A stretch of 9,861 nucleotides of DNA, taken from positions 1 through 9,861 of the forward strand of contig JBIRBM010000048.1 of NCBI GenBank assembly GCA_044326545.1, read 5' to 3'. The stretch's first letter is position 1; the number at the start of each line of letters is the position of its first letter. This document shows, piece after piece, positions 1 through 7,130 of the stretch. This DNA is from JANWJE01 sp044326545. GTDB lineage: Bacteria > Chlamydiota > Chlamydiia > Chlamydiales > Parachlamydiaceae. Both the position numbers and the translations under genes were made by a program. The notes beneath the pieces were generated by a model. The model was not told the DNA's origin. It worked only from the letters and a program-made list of their open reading frames with translations, and did not search any database.

Positions 1-19
1 ATATTGTTAAATCCATCTT

Positions 20-77
20 GACCTCTTATGATTAACATTCGTGCTGAAAAACAAATGTTTTAAATCATCAAGAGGTC
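20..77 (+). terminator. Bulged long hairpin with short T-run, possible terminator of a rightward gene left of the window
   Basis: The arms GACCTCTT (20-27) and AAGAGGTC (70-77) are perfect complements. Pairing continues inward with small bulges: ATGATT at 28-33 with AAATCAT around 63-68, and ACATT at 35-39 with AATGT around 54-58. About 18 pairs form around a loop near 40-53. Four T residues follow at 78-81 on the + strand, and no T-run follows on the other strand, so it fits best as a terminator for a + strand gene outside the window. It could instead be a small palindromic intergenic repeat. Confidence 0.4.
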
Positions 78-96
78 TTTTGTCATCAAATTTTAA

Positions 97-125
97 TTTA
101 TCTAATTGCTTTTCAATTAGATAAA
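97..125 (-). terminator. Perfect 12-bp stem-loop after the leftward operon, probable terminator
   Basis: TTTATCTAATTG (97-108) and CAATTAGATAAA (114-125) are exact reverse complements around a 5-nt loop. Read on the minus strand, the hairpin begins 8 nt after the TGA stop (134-136) of the last gene of the leftward operon, which is where an intrinsic terminator belongs. The stem is AT-rich and the tract after it (TTAAAATTT) is only partly U-rich, so termination may be inefficient. It may also act as a 3' stabilising hairpin. Confidence 0.5.
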
Positions 126-133
126 CTCCAAAC

Positions 134-997
134 TCAGGTTAGAAAATAAAGAGCTTTTTCTAAGCCTTCAAGCAAAGTGTATCTGGGACTCCATCCAGTC
201 TCTAAGCTGATTTTTGAAATGTCTGCACGTGCTTCAAGGATTTGATTTAACCGGGCAATATTCAAAACATTGACCTTTTTATCCGTTTTTAAAATTCCTT
301 GTAGAAGAGAAACAACCCCTAGACAACTTGTTGAAACTCCTGTTCCAATATTATAAACAGCACCATTTTTTCCCTTCTCCATGATGGCAATTAAAGCATC
401 TGTCACATCCTCAATATAAATATAATCCATTTTTGGAGATCCGTGATGAATTGTCACTTCATCTTTAAAACAGATTTGATCGATCACAAAAGGAATAAAG
501 AAGTTGCGTGATTGCCCCTCACCGTAAACATTAAACGGCCTTGAAATCGTGATCGCAAGTCCAAATAGCCGATGATAAAATCGACATAATTCTTCAGCCA
601 TACATTTAGAAAGAGCATAAGGATTGCCGGGAAGGGGAGCGACATCTTCCGATAAAGGTTGCTTCTCTTGATTGCCATACACATAGGCACTGACATAATG
701 AACAGGTGTCCCGGAACGTTTAGCATATTCTAAAACATGCAGAGTGGAACTGATATTGACTGAATAAAAACCGGCACTATCATCCCAACTCGCAGGCACT
801 CCCACTTTTGCGGCTAAATGAAAAATATAATCGGCTTTATTTACAAGCAATTGATCGATCGCTTTGGGATTAACCAGATCAATATCCTTGGATGCAACGG
901 GGATAACACAATACCCTTGCTTCATTAATTTACGAACCAGAAATTTTCCAATAAACCCAAAAGCACCCGTGACTAAAACACTTTTTATTTGAGCCAT
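134..997 (-). CDS. NAD-dependent epimerase/dehydratase (extended SDR), nucleotide-sugar epimerase or reductase
   Basis: This 287-residue cytoplasmic enzyme belongs to the extended short-chain dehydrogenase family, which oxidises, epimerises or reduces NDP-sugars using bound NAD(P). The Rossmann glycine motif GAFGFIG lies at residues 11-17 and HLAAKVG near 60-66. The active-site Ser sits in VSAYVYG near 102-108 and the YxxxK pair is Y127/K131 (YALSK). RPFNVYGEGQ near 153-162 and IYIEDV near 193-198 are typical substrate-domain signatures. The length is slightly short for the family (about 300-340). It is the last gene of the leftward operon and its start overlaps the previous gene by 13 bp. 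A good ribosome site (GAGGGAGA) directly precedes the ATG. Next to a 4,6-dehydratase, it probably acts on the 4-keto-6-deoxy product or an epimer, but the substrate cannot be read from sequence. Confidence 0.9.
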   Translation of the reverse strand: MAQIKSVLVTGAFGFIGKFLVRKLMKQGYCVIPVASKDIDLVNPKAIDQLLVNKADYIFHLAAKVGVPASWDDSAGFYSVNISSTLHVLEYAKRSGTPVHYVSAYVYGNQEKQPLSEDVAPLPGNPYALSKCMAEELCRFYHRLFGLAITISRPFNVYGEGQSRNFFIPFVIDQICFKDEVTIHHGSPKMDYIYIEDVTDALIAIMEKGKNGAVYNIGTGVSTSCLGVVSLLQGILKTDKKVNVLNIARLNQILEARADISKISLETGWSPRYTLLEGLEKALYFLT

Positions 998-1692
998 TCT
1001 CCCTCTATGCCATACAATCTCTCATTTGCTTCAAGACAATCTTGGGGGCGGCCAATATCCAACCATAATCCTTGATGGTGATAAGTCAACACATGTTCAT
1101 TTAATCCAATCAATTTCATCATTAAATGATCAAATCCAAATAGGACTTCAGAGGGAATAAACTGCAGTATTCTCTTATTAACCATATAAATTCCCATACT
1201 CACCATGTATTGCATGATTGGCTTCTCTCTAAATCCGACCAATTGTCCTTCTCTCACATCCAATACACCAAATTCAGATTTTTCCTCTCTTTGACACGAT
1301 GCAATCGTAAATAATGATTCATTGTTGAGATGAAAGTGATAAAGACAATCAAAATCAAGATCAGTCAACACATCTCCATTCATAACCAAGAAGTTATCTG
1401 GTAAATCACCAATCAAGTTGAGGGGGCCCATTGTTCCTAAAGGACGCTTTTCCATAGAATAATCAATGTCAATATTCCATTGAGAGCCATCACCAAAAAA
1501 CGCTTTAATTAAGTTCCCTTTGTGGTTGATCGCGATGGTAACCTTTTTAAACCCACTCTTAGCCAACTGAGAGATGATGATCTCAAGGATTGGACGCTCT
1601 CCAACAGGAACCAATGGCTTGGGAAGCACCGTGGTGTAAGGCTTTAAGCGGGTTCCAAGCCCTCCTGCAAGAATAACAGCATGTTTAAACAT
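985..1692 (-). CDS. Sugar-1-phosphate nucleotidyltransferase (NTP_transferase family)
   Basis: This 235-residue cytosolic enzyme condenses a sugar 1-phosphate with an NTP to give an NDP-sugar and pyrophosphate. The nucleotide-binding signature LAGGLGTRL is at residues 8-16, followed by LPKPLVPVG at 23-31. The metal-binding region is NGDVLTD at 105-111, FREKP lies near 153-157, and the C-terminal WLDIGRP near 210-216 is typical of the short mannose-, heptose- or MurNAc-1-phosphate guanylyl/uridylyltransferases. It lacks the C-terminal extension of RmlA/GlmU-type enzymes. Its ATG lies inside the upstream dehydratase gene (8-bp overlap, ATGTTTAA) with no clear Shine-Dalgarno site, so translational coupling is likely. 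It probably supplies the activated sugar used by its two SDR neighbours. Whether the nucleotide is GDP, UDP, CDP or dTDP is undetermined. Confidence 0.9.
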   Translation of the reverse strand: MFKHAVILAGGLGTRLKPYTTVLPKPLVPVGERPILEIIISQLAKSGFKKVTIAINHKGNLIKAFFGDGSQWNIDIDYSMEKRPLGTMGPLNLIGDLPDNFLVMNGDVLTDLDFDCLYHFHLNNESLFTIASCQREEKSEFGVLDVREGQLVGFREKPIMQYMVSMGIYMVNKRILQFIPSEVLFGFDHLMMKLIGLNEHVLTYHHQGLWLDIGRPQDCLEANERLYGIEGEWLK

Positions 1693-2677
1693 GATAAAGT
1701 TCTGCTTTATACTTAATTAAATTAATCGGATTGATCAACCACTCAATCGTCTTCTTCAACCCCTCTTCAAGAGGGGTATTCGGATAACAGCCCGTCAGCC
1801 TTTTCAACTTTTCAGGATTGCAGCACAATCGAGACACTTCACTGTGAAAAGGGCGATGACGCACACTGGCTTCGACAACTTTTACATCGCGGTTCATCAA
1901 CGAAGCAATCATTTGAAATAAATTCCCGATGCTAATTTCAGTATGAGTCCCGATGTTGACGACATCTCCGATTGGTTTTTCCCTTTTTGCCAATGCAATA
2001 AAGGCGTTGCAAGTATCTTTTACATAAGTAAAATCGCGCGTTGGTTTTAAATTGCCTAATTCAATTGTATTTTTACCTGCCGCAATCTGTGTGATGATTG
2101 TCGGAATAATGGCTCGAGCAGACTGCCTCGGTCCGTACGTATTAAAAGGCCTGACAATCGTTAGAGGAAGGCCGAATGAATAATAGAAAGATAATGCGAT
2201 GCTATCTGCGCCGATTTTACTGGCGCTATAAGGAGATTGTGGATTTAAAGGATGTTTCTCATCCATAGGGATATAAGAGGCTGTTCCATACACCTCAGAA
2301 GTTGAAGTAAGCAAAAAATGTTCACAGTGATTTTCAATTGCCGATTGGCACAAATTTGCCGTTCCCTTAATATTGGTTTCGATATAAGCGTCCGGTGCTC
2401 GATAAGAATAAGGAATTGCAACTAAAGCCGCGAGATGAAAAATGATATCAATGTCTTTTGTGATCCATTTGCAGGTACTGACATCGCGAATATCCCCCGT
2501 ACAGACCTCGACTTGATCAAGCCCAGATACACTCTCCAGCCAGCCCCAATTGCTAAATGAATTATATAATGAAAGGGCTCTAATTTGGACATTTTCTTGT
2601 AATAGAGCCTCTACAAGATGCGATCCAATAAAACCATCAGCCCCTGTGACCAATACTCGTTTATTTTTAATTTCCAT
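1685..2677 (-). CDS. LegB-type NAD-dependent sugar-nucleotide 4,6-dehydratase (extended SDR)
   Basis: This 330-residue enzyme of the GDP-mannose / GDP-GlcNAc 4,6-dehydratase branch would convert an NDP-hexose to its 4-keto-6-deoxy form. GADGFIG (residues 12-18) binds NAD. STSEVYG (125-131) carries the Ser/Glu catalytic residues in the arrangement seen in GDP-mannose dehydratases. Y150/K154 form YSASK, and RPFNTYGPRQSAR lies near 176-188. YNSFSNWGWL near 38-47, IIPTIITQI near 190-198 and PTRDFTYVKDT match my memory of LegB, the GDP-GlcNAc dehydratase of legionaminic acid synthesis. None of the other leg genes is in the window, so the pathway assignment is tentative. It is the first gene of the leftward operon, with a duplicated AAAGGATCG ribosome-site unit just upstream of the ATG. 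Confidence 0.9.
   Translation of the reverse strand: MEIKNKRVLVTGADGFIGSHLVEALLQENVQIRALSLYNSFSNWGWLESVSGLDQVEVCTGDIRDVSTCKWITKDIDIIFHLAALVAIPYSYRAPDAYIETNIKGTANLCQSAIENHCEHFLLTSTSEVYGTASYIPMDEKHPLNPQSPYSASKIGADSIALSFYYSFGLPLTIVRPFNTYGPRQSARAIIPTIITQIAAGKNTIELGNLKPTRDFTYVKDTCNAFIALAKREKPIGDVVNIGTHTEISIGNLFQMIASLMNRDVKVVEASVRHRPFHSEVSRLCCNPEKLKRLTGCYPNTPLEEGLKKTIEWLINPINLIKYKAELYHV
1759..1777 (-). repeat. Intragenic 9-bp palindrome (ACCCCTCTT-C-AAGAGGGGT)
   Basis: Perfect 9-bp arms flank a single base. In RNA this would fold as a 7-bp G+C-rich stem with a 5-nt loop. It lies in the 3' end of the dehydratase gene, about 70 nt before the start of the overlapping nucleotidyltransferase. It encodes the family-typical TPLEEGL segment, so protein constraint may explain part of it. 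Confidence 0.55.
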
Positions 2678-2678
2678 T

Positions 2679-2696
2679 CGATCCTTTCGATCCTTT
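2679..2696 (-). promoter_or_regulatory. Tandemly duplicated ribosome-binding unit of the dehydratase gene
   Basis: On the minus strand the 9-mer AAAGGATCG occurs twice in direct tandem (2696-2688 and 2687-2679), followed by one A and the ATG at 2677. Each unit contains AGGA, placed 4 nt and 13 nt before the start codon, so either or both copies could serve as the Shine-Dalgarno sequence. Confidence 0.55.
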
Positions 2697-2707
2697 AAAA
2701 TTATTTT

Positions 2708-2735
2708 ATGATAATTTAGAACCTAAGGTGAGCAA
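2708..2735 (-). promoter_or_regulatory. Candidate sigma70-type promoter of the leftward operon
   Basis: On the minus strand TTGCTC (2735-2730) and TATCAT (2713-2708) are separated by 16 nt. The -10 matches the consensus at 5 of 6 positions and the -35 at only 3 of 6. Transcription would begin near 2701, leaving a leader of about 24 nt that contains the duplicated ribosome site. No convincing + strand promoter or Shine-Dalgarno site was found in the same spacer for the gene at 2780. Confidence 0.3.
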
Positions 2736-2779
2736 TATAGAGAATATCTTTCAACTTATCAATAACCTTTTTATCTGAT

Positions 2780-4048
2780 ATGCAACCCGATCATCAAGCC
2801 TCTTTATCAAAAAATCGTCCATTTTATTCATGGCTAAAATGGATCCTTAAACCAATTAAAAAACCACTGATTGGATTAAAAAACGGGATAGAAGCTCTTA
2901 TTTTCGGAATAAAAATGATCGAGAGTTCCTTAAAACAAGGCAGACAAACAGTTATCTGCTGCATGGATAGCCCCAATACCGTAGGAGGGGCTGAATTACT
3001 TTTTCGACTGATTTCAAAGGATTTAAAGGAAAGTGGATTGCTCAACATGGTGATCACAACCGGCAGGATTCACGATCGATCTCTCAATCCGGTTATCCAG
3101 GATCTGAAAAAAGAGGGAATTGTTCACATCCACATCAATGGGCCGAATCTAACCCATCATCATAATCATTCCCTCTATCGACTCTATCTGAGCTTTCTCT
3201 TCAGAAGATTAAAAACCCCCATCCTCCACCTCTTTAATCCAAGATCTCTATTTCTGATTCCCGCAGCAAAATTAGCGGGAATGCAAATTGTTTATCACGA
3301 AATGGGGCTTCCTAAAGATGATGAATGGTGGTCGCCTCTTCCTGTCTATATGCCCCATTTTGATCATGTGATATCAGTTTCGAAAGCAGGCCTTATCCTC
3401 TTGCGTGAGCGATTTTCTTATCAGGGAGGGGGAACTGTGATTCACAGCATCATCGACCCCCCTCCCCTCTCATTTAAACCAAAAAAATCACCCCACCCAC
3501 GCTTAAATCTGATTTTTTTTGGCAATATATTTCAAGGAAAAGGGGTCGATATTCTTGTTAAAGCATTTAAAATTGTCCTCAAATCCTACCCCTATAGTAA
3601 ACTGACGATTATTGGAAGAGGTCCTTGTTTAGATGAGATCAAGCAGTTGGCGACAGATTTGCATTTGACTGAGAACATCCGTTTTTTAGGATATCTTGAA
3701 AGAAAAAAAATATTTGATGAAATGGAAAATAGTGATATTTTCTGCTTGCCTTCTTTTTCTGAAGGATGTCCTTGCAGCATCATTGAAGCAATGTCGGCAG
3801 GCCTTCCGGTTATTGCAACAACTGTTGGGGGAATTCCTGAATTGGTGATTCAAGGAGAAACAGGGCTCCTAATCAGCCCTCATAATATTCATGGATTGTC
3901 TGGCGCCATTGAACAATTGGCGCAAAACGGTGATTTAAGGATGAAGATGAGCATCAATGCATTCAATCGTTATCTTCTTTTTTCATCCAGAGAAGATGCG
4001 TTGAGAAAATTAACCTCTATTTATCAGATGTTGCGTGCCGATGTTTAA
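2780..4048 (+). CDS. Glycosyltransferase family 4-type (GT-B fold) protein
   Basis: This 422-residue retaining glycosyltransferase is predicted at the cytoplasmic face of the membrane, transferring a sugar from an NDP donor to a glycan or lipid acceptor. Residues 1-55 are a basic, amphipathic extension. The N-terminal Rossmann half starts near 57 (VICCMDSPNTVGGAE). HVISVSKAG near 196-204 and TVIHSIID near 219-226 mark the inter-domain region. The donor half starts near 243 with FFGNIFQGKGVDILVKAF. The EX7E signature is E328/E336 in EGCPCSIIEAMSAGLPVIAT. A His cluster lies at 126-130. It is the first gene of the rightward operon. No clear Shine-Dalgarno site precedes the ATG, but no upstream in-frame start is usable, since an ATG at 2708 hits TAG three codons on. 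Confidence 0.9.
   Translation: MQPDHQASLSKNRPFYSWLKWILKPIKKPLIGLKNGIEALIFGIKMIESSLKQGRQTVICCMDSPNTVGGAELLFRLISKDLKESGLLNMVITTGRIHDRSLNPVIQDLKKEGIVHIHINGPNLTHHHNHSLYRLYLSFLFRRLKTPILHLFNPRSLFLIPAAKLAGMQIVYHEMGLPKDDEWWSPLPVYMPHFDHVISVSKAGLILLRERFSYQGGGTVIHSIIDPPPLSFKPKKSPHPRLNLIFFGNIFQGKGVDILVKAFKIVLKSYPYSKLTIIGRGPCLDEIKQLATDLHLTENIRFLGYLERKKIFDEMENSDIFCLPSFSEGCPCSIIEAMSAGLPVIATTVGGIPELVIQGETGLLISPHNIHGLSGAIEQLAQNGDLRMKMSINAFNRYLLFSSREDALRKLTSIYQMLRADV
3424..3466 (+). repeat. Nested G/C-rich inverted repeat inside the glycosyltransferase gene
   Basis: GGGAGGGGG (3424-3432) and CCCCCTCCC (3458-3466) are perfect 9-bp complements. Inside them CTGTGA-T-TCACAG (3435-3447) is a second palindrome. The coding content is a Gly-Gly-Gly run (residues 216-218) and a Pro-Pro-Pro run (227-229), whose codons are naturally complementary. 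In mRNA from this AT-rich gene, the stem would be far more stable than its surroundings. Confidence 0.6.
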
Positions 4049-5258
4049 AAACCTCTCTTCACATTTTTGCAGACTCTGGAGTGCATCAAAGCACCGCGTG
4101 TGGAAAATTGCAAATCGCTCCATAAAGGCCCATCTATTTTATGACAAACATGTCATTCATCGCCTACTCAAATCGACATGCCTTCGCCCTCTTCTCTGTC
4201 TACTTCTTCCCATCATCCGCGCCAATCCGCTGATTGATACACGTTGGCATATTAAAATTAAAGCACGCCATGTTTTTTCAAGAAAAATCAAAGTTGGGTT
4301 TGGTCCTATTACAACAGGAGAAGACGATTTGGCTGAAAGAAAGTGGAGAATTGACCCAATCATTAACGCGATTAACGCCCTCAAATCAAATTATACAGCG
4401 GGATTTTTCATTGATCCTAGGGAAATGGAAGATTTTGACATCTGCATCATTGTAAAAAAATTTAACCCCTCCTTTATTCCAATTATCTCCTCTTTGAAAA
4501 AGAAAAACAAAAAATTGATTTACGATATCGTCGATAATCCCAATAGCGAAGAAAAATATCGGTTTTATTTTGTCGATTATCCCGATTTCTCAAATCAAAT
4601 GAATGCTTTTATTTTATCAAGTCCCTTACATCAGCCTCTCGTTGAATGTTTTTCCTCTGAAAGTCTCCTTATAGAACATCCCATTATTCACGATGTTTAT
4701 AAAACGGACTATCTCAATAGGGAAGAAGTTCACATTTTAGCGCATGGGTATTATGCCAACTTAACGCACTTAATTTCAATTGAGCCCATCATCCGTGAAG
4801 TTGCAAAGGAAACAGGAAAAAAAATCGTCTTAACTTATCACTCTGAAGAGGTCTTTCCCGACACCGAATGGATAAAATATCTCAAATGGACCCGCGAAAA
4901 TTCATTTCAACAATTTCTGAAGGCAGACATTGCCATTACAAATAAAAAAATGGAGGATATGCATCAAAGAAACAAACCCTCTACAAAAGTGATCTCTTTC
5001 ATGGCTGCAGGTCTTCCTGTCATATGCACACCAACGGCAGCCGATCGCCTCGTGATTGAAGATGGCGTGACGGGTTTATATGCCTTTACTCCCCTTGAAT
5101 GGAAACAACATCTGACGGAACTTGTCCTTTCAGCAAAACGAAGAGAGCAAATAGGGCGAGCAGCAAGAGAAAGTGTATTAAACAAATATTCTATAGAAGC
5201 AATCACAGAAAAATATCTTTTTTTATTCAACAAAGTGTCCACCAATACAATGACATGA
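4041..5258 (+). CDS. Glycosyltransferase-like protein, GT-B C-terminal half (glycos_transf_1-like)
   Basis: The protein is 405 residues from the ATG at 4041. A GTG two codons earlier (4035) is possible, but ATG gives the tight ATGTTTAA overlap with the upstream stop. Residues 1-75 are basic and partly hydrophobic, with a short hydrophobic patch (LRPLLCLLLPII), perhaps for membrane association. A Rossmann-like N-terminal half follows near KIKVGFGPI. The donor-binding region is near 313-327 (PSTKVISFMAAGLPV), then DRLVIEDGVTGLYA. This resembles GT-B enzymes in which a Thr-Lys pair replaces the first Glu of the EX7E motif. The acceptor and donor are unknown. Its place in a five-gene operon between two other transferases argues for assembly of one shared glycan. 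Confidence 0.8.
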   Translation: MFKNLSSHFCRLWSASKHRVWKIANRSIKAHLFYDKHVIHRLLKSTCLRPLLCLLLPIIRANPLIDTRWHIKIKARHVFSRKIKVGFGPITTGEDDLAERKWRIDPIINAINALKSNYTAGFFIDPREMEDFDICIIVKKFNPSFIPIISSLKKKNKKLIYDIVDNPNSEEKYRFYFVDYPDFSNQMNAFILSSPLHQPLVECFSSESLLIEHPIIHDVYKTDYLNREEVHILAHGYYANLTHLISIEPIIREVAKETGKKIVLTYHSEEVFPDTEWIKYLKWTRENSFQQFLKADIAITNKKMEDMHQRNKPSTKVISFMAAGLPVICTPTAADRLVIEDGVTGLYAFTPLEWKQHLTELVLSAKRREQIGRAARESVLNKYSIEAITEKYLFLFNKVSTNTMT

Positions 5259-6163
5259 GCGCTATGATCACCGAATTATTGCAGCAGTTAAAAAAAATTG
5301 TGTCCAATCGTATGTTTAAAAAAGAGGCAATGAAAAAACCGATCCGTTTTTTGATCGAAAACTCTTCCTTGTCTGATGGCGACTTACAAGCGACGCATGC
5401 AGGAAATCTTGGAGACATTGTCTTTAGTTGCCTTTTTTTAAAGTCTTTTTGGCAATCGACCGGAAAAAAAATCAAATTACATCTTCAAACAAATGTCCCC
5501 ACTGAATATTGCGTTGAACATCCATTAAAAAACATTCATATGGATAAAAGGGGAGCCGAGCAATTAGTCCCTCTCCTGTTGGCCCAACCCTATGTTTCAG
5601 AAGTGACTTATGGAGAATGTCAACTCCATCAGATTGAATTGGACTTAAACCTCTTTCGACACCTTCCGATTAATTTGTGCACAGGCTTAATACAAGGATG
5701 GCAGCAATTATGCACAAATATTTGGTTAAATGTTTTTGATCCATGGATTGAAGCCAAGACATTGCAAGAATATGAAAAAACCATTGTGATATCGCGAACA
5801 GCAAGATTGCGAAGCGATTATATTTCCTATCAATTCTTGGATGAATTTGCCGAGCAACTCCTCTTTATCGGCTTACCACAAGAGTGCGAGCGCTTTAAAG
5901 AAGAGACGGGGATTGAGTGTGCGTATTTAACGGTTGATAACTTTCACCTTCTGGCCGATATCCTCAATTCCTGCCATTTATTTATTGGTAACCAAGGTTT
6001 TCTCTATACGCTAGCAGAAAGTGTGAAATGTCCAAGAGTCCTTGAGTCCAATTCGATTGCCCCCAATAATTATCCCATGTCTTCAAATGGAAGAATAGCC
6101 CTGTTCCAAGATTCATTTGAACACTTTGTGAAATCAATGATTCAAGGTAAAAAGAAGTCCTAA
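5255..6163 (+). CDS. GT9/heptosyltransferase-like glycosyltransferase (ADP-heptose:LPS type fold)
   Basis: The protein is 302 residues from the ATG at 5255, which overlaps the upstream TGA as ATGA. The reading frame is open further upstream to 5099, but that stretch lies within the previous gene. HAGNLGDIVFS (residues 48-58) resembles the N-terminal glycine loop of family 9 glycosyltransferases (GxLGDxxxS). VISRTARLRSDYISY (178-192) and FIGNQGFLYTLAES (243-256) match the donor-binding part, where family members carry a conserved [IV]G.[DNQ]...H-type segment. It is shorter than classical heptosyltransferases (about 320-350), and the usual Thr/His residues of the donor site are replaced. It could be a divergent GT9 enzyme or a non-catalytic relative. 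It is the third gene of the operon, consistent with glycan chain assembly. Confidence 0.7.
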   Translation: MSAMITELLQQLKKIVSNRMFKKEAMKKPIRFLIENSSLSDGDLQATHAGNLGDIVFSCLFLKSFWQSTGKKIKLHLQTNVPTEYCVEHPLKNIHMDKRGAEQLVPLLLAQPYVSEVTYGECQLHQIELDLNLFRHLPINLCTGLIQGWQQLCTNIWLNVFDPWIEAKTLQEYEKTIVISRTARLRSDYISYQFLDEFAEQLLFIGLPQECERFKEETGIECAYLTVDNFHLLADILNSCHLFIGNQGFLYTLAESVKCPRVLESNSIAPNNYPMSSNGRIALFQDSFEHFVKSMIQGKKKS

Positions 6164-6169
6164 AGAAGT

Positions 6170-7129
6170 ATGGAGTGCAAAACGTGTATGTTAAAAAATA
6201 GCGATGAAAGATATGTTCCTTGGTCCTTAGATTTTTGTACGGCTTATGAGCATATTCACAGATATGCTTTAGCAAAAAAGCTGGTTAAACATAAAATCGT
6301 GCTCGATTTGGCGTGCGGTGAAGGGTATGGAGCTTCCCTATTGGCAGATGATGCAAGCCACGTCTTAGGGATAGATATCAATCCAGAGGTCATTTCTCAC
6401 GCCGATGATAAATACAAAAAACACAATCTCACTTTTATGGTGGGGGATATCACACAAGTTCCGCTCAATAGAGATCAACAATTCGATGTGATCGTCTGCT
6501 TTGAAGCGCTAGAGCATGTTGGCGCTCAAGATGCTCTTTTAAAGGAAATGAAGAGGCTATTAAAACCCGATGGAATTTTAATCATTTCGACTCCAAATCA
6601 CCCTGTTTACTCCGAAAATGGCATGAGAAAAAACCCTTATCATGTAAAAGAATTAGATCGGGAAGAATTTGAGGAGTTAATCGGCCGTTATTTTGACAAC
6701 TTGATCATCTACGGACAAAAAACCTACGCCAGTTCACATTTGTTTCCACTCCAACAATCGAACAATAAAGGCGAAGAACATTTTCGTGATGAGAAGGGGC
6801 AAGGAGCCATCGAGTTGGCCCACCCAGCTCAAACATGGCAGTCTCATGCGCTAAGATATACAGTCAATCAAAATCCCTCGGATTTTAGTTTTCATTTTAC
6901 GAATAAAGAAGATCCTCTTCCTAGATATTTTATTGCATTAGCATCGGATCACACGTTATCACCCTCATTAGAAGAGGCATCCTATTTAACCGATATATCG
7001 ATTCGCAATGGATATATCAAATGGGAGACTCCAAGCGAGCCATCGCTTCTCCCTCCTTCAAAAATTCATCGGATTGGTTTAAAAATGAAGAAATTGCTGC
7101 AATTTTTATGCTTAATGGAAAAAAAATAA
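6170..7129 (+). CDS. Class I SAM-dependent methyltransferase, glycan-locus type
   Basis: This 319-residue cytosolic methyltransferase has the S-adenosylmethionine-binding motif I VLDLACGEGYG at residues 44-54, the acidic motif II residue in GIDI (D69), GDI near 92-94, and FDVIVCFEALEHV near 105-117. KPDGILIISTPN (132-143) is the usual strand 5 signature. The lead-in AYEHIHRYALAKKL and NPYHVKELDREEFEEL (155-170) are features I associate with methyltransferases of glycosyltransferase clusters, which often cap or O-methylate sugars. The region after 185 has no clear domain. It starts 6 nt after the previous stop, with only a weak AAGAAG site. An alternative ATG at 6188 would remove six residues including both N-terminal Cys (C3, C6). 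Confidence 0.85.
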   Translation: MECKTCMLKNSDERYVPWSLDFCTAYEHIHRYALAKKLVKHKIVLDLACGEGYGASLLADDASHVLGIDINPEVISHADDKYKKHNLTFMVGDITQVPLNRDQQFDVIVCFEALEHVGAQDALLKEMKRLLKPDGILIISTPNHPVYSENGMRKNPYHVKELDREEFEELIGRYFDNLIIYGQKTYASSHLFPLQQSNNKGEEHFRDEKGQGAIELAHPAQTWQSHALRYTVNQNPSDFSFHFTNKEDPLPRYFIALASDHTLSPSLEEASYLTDISIRNGYIKWETPSEPSLLPPSKIHRIGLKMKKLLQFLCLMEKK

Positions 7130-7130
7130 G

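Noticed and set aside
3903..3923. Imperfect palindrome GCGCCATTG / CAATTGGCGC in the GT4 gene
   Set aside because: It has a bulge and lies in ordinary coding sequence. Nothing indicates function.
5099..5254. Upstream extension of the GT9-like gene's reading frame, beginning with an ATG at 5099
   Set aside because: It lies entirely within the preceding glycosyltransferase gene. The 5255 ATG gives the common 4-bp ATGA junction and a protein starting just before the recognisable domain.
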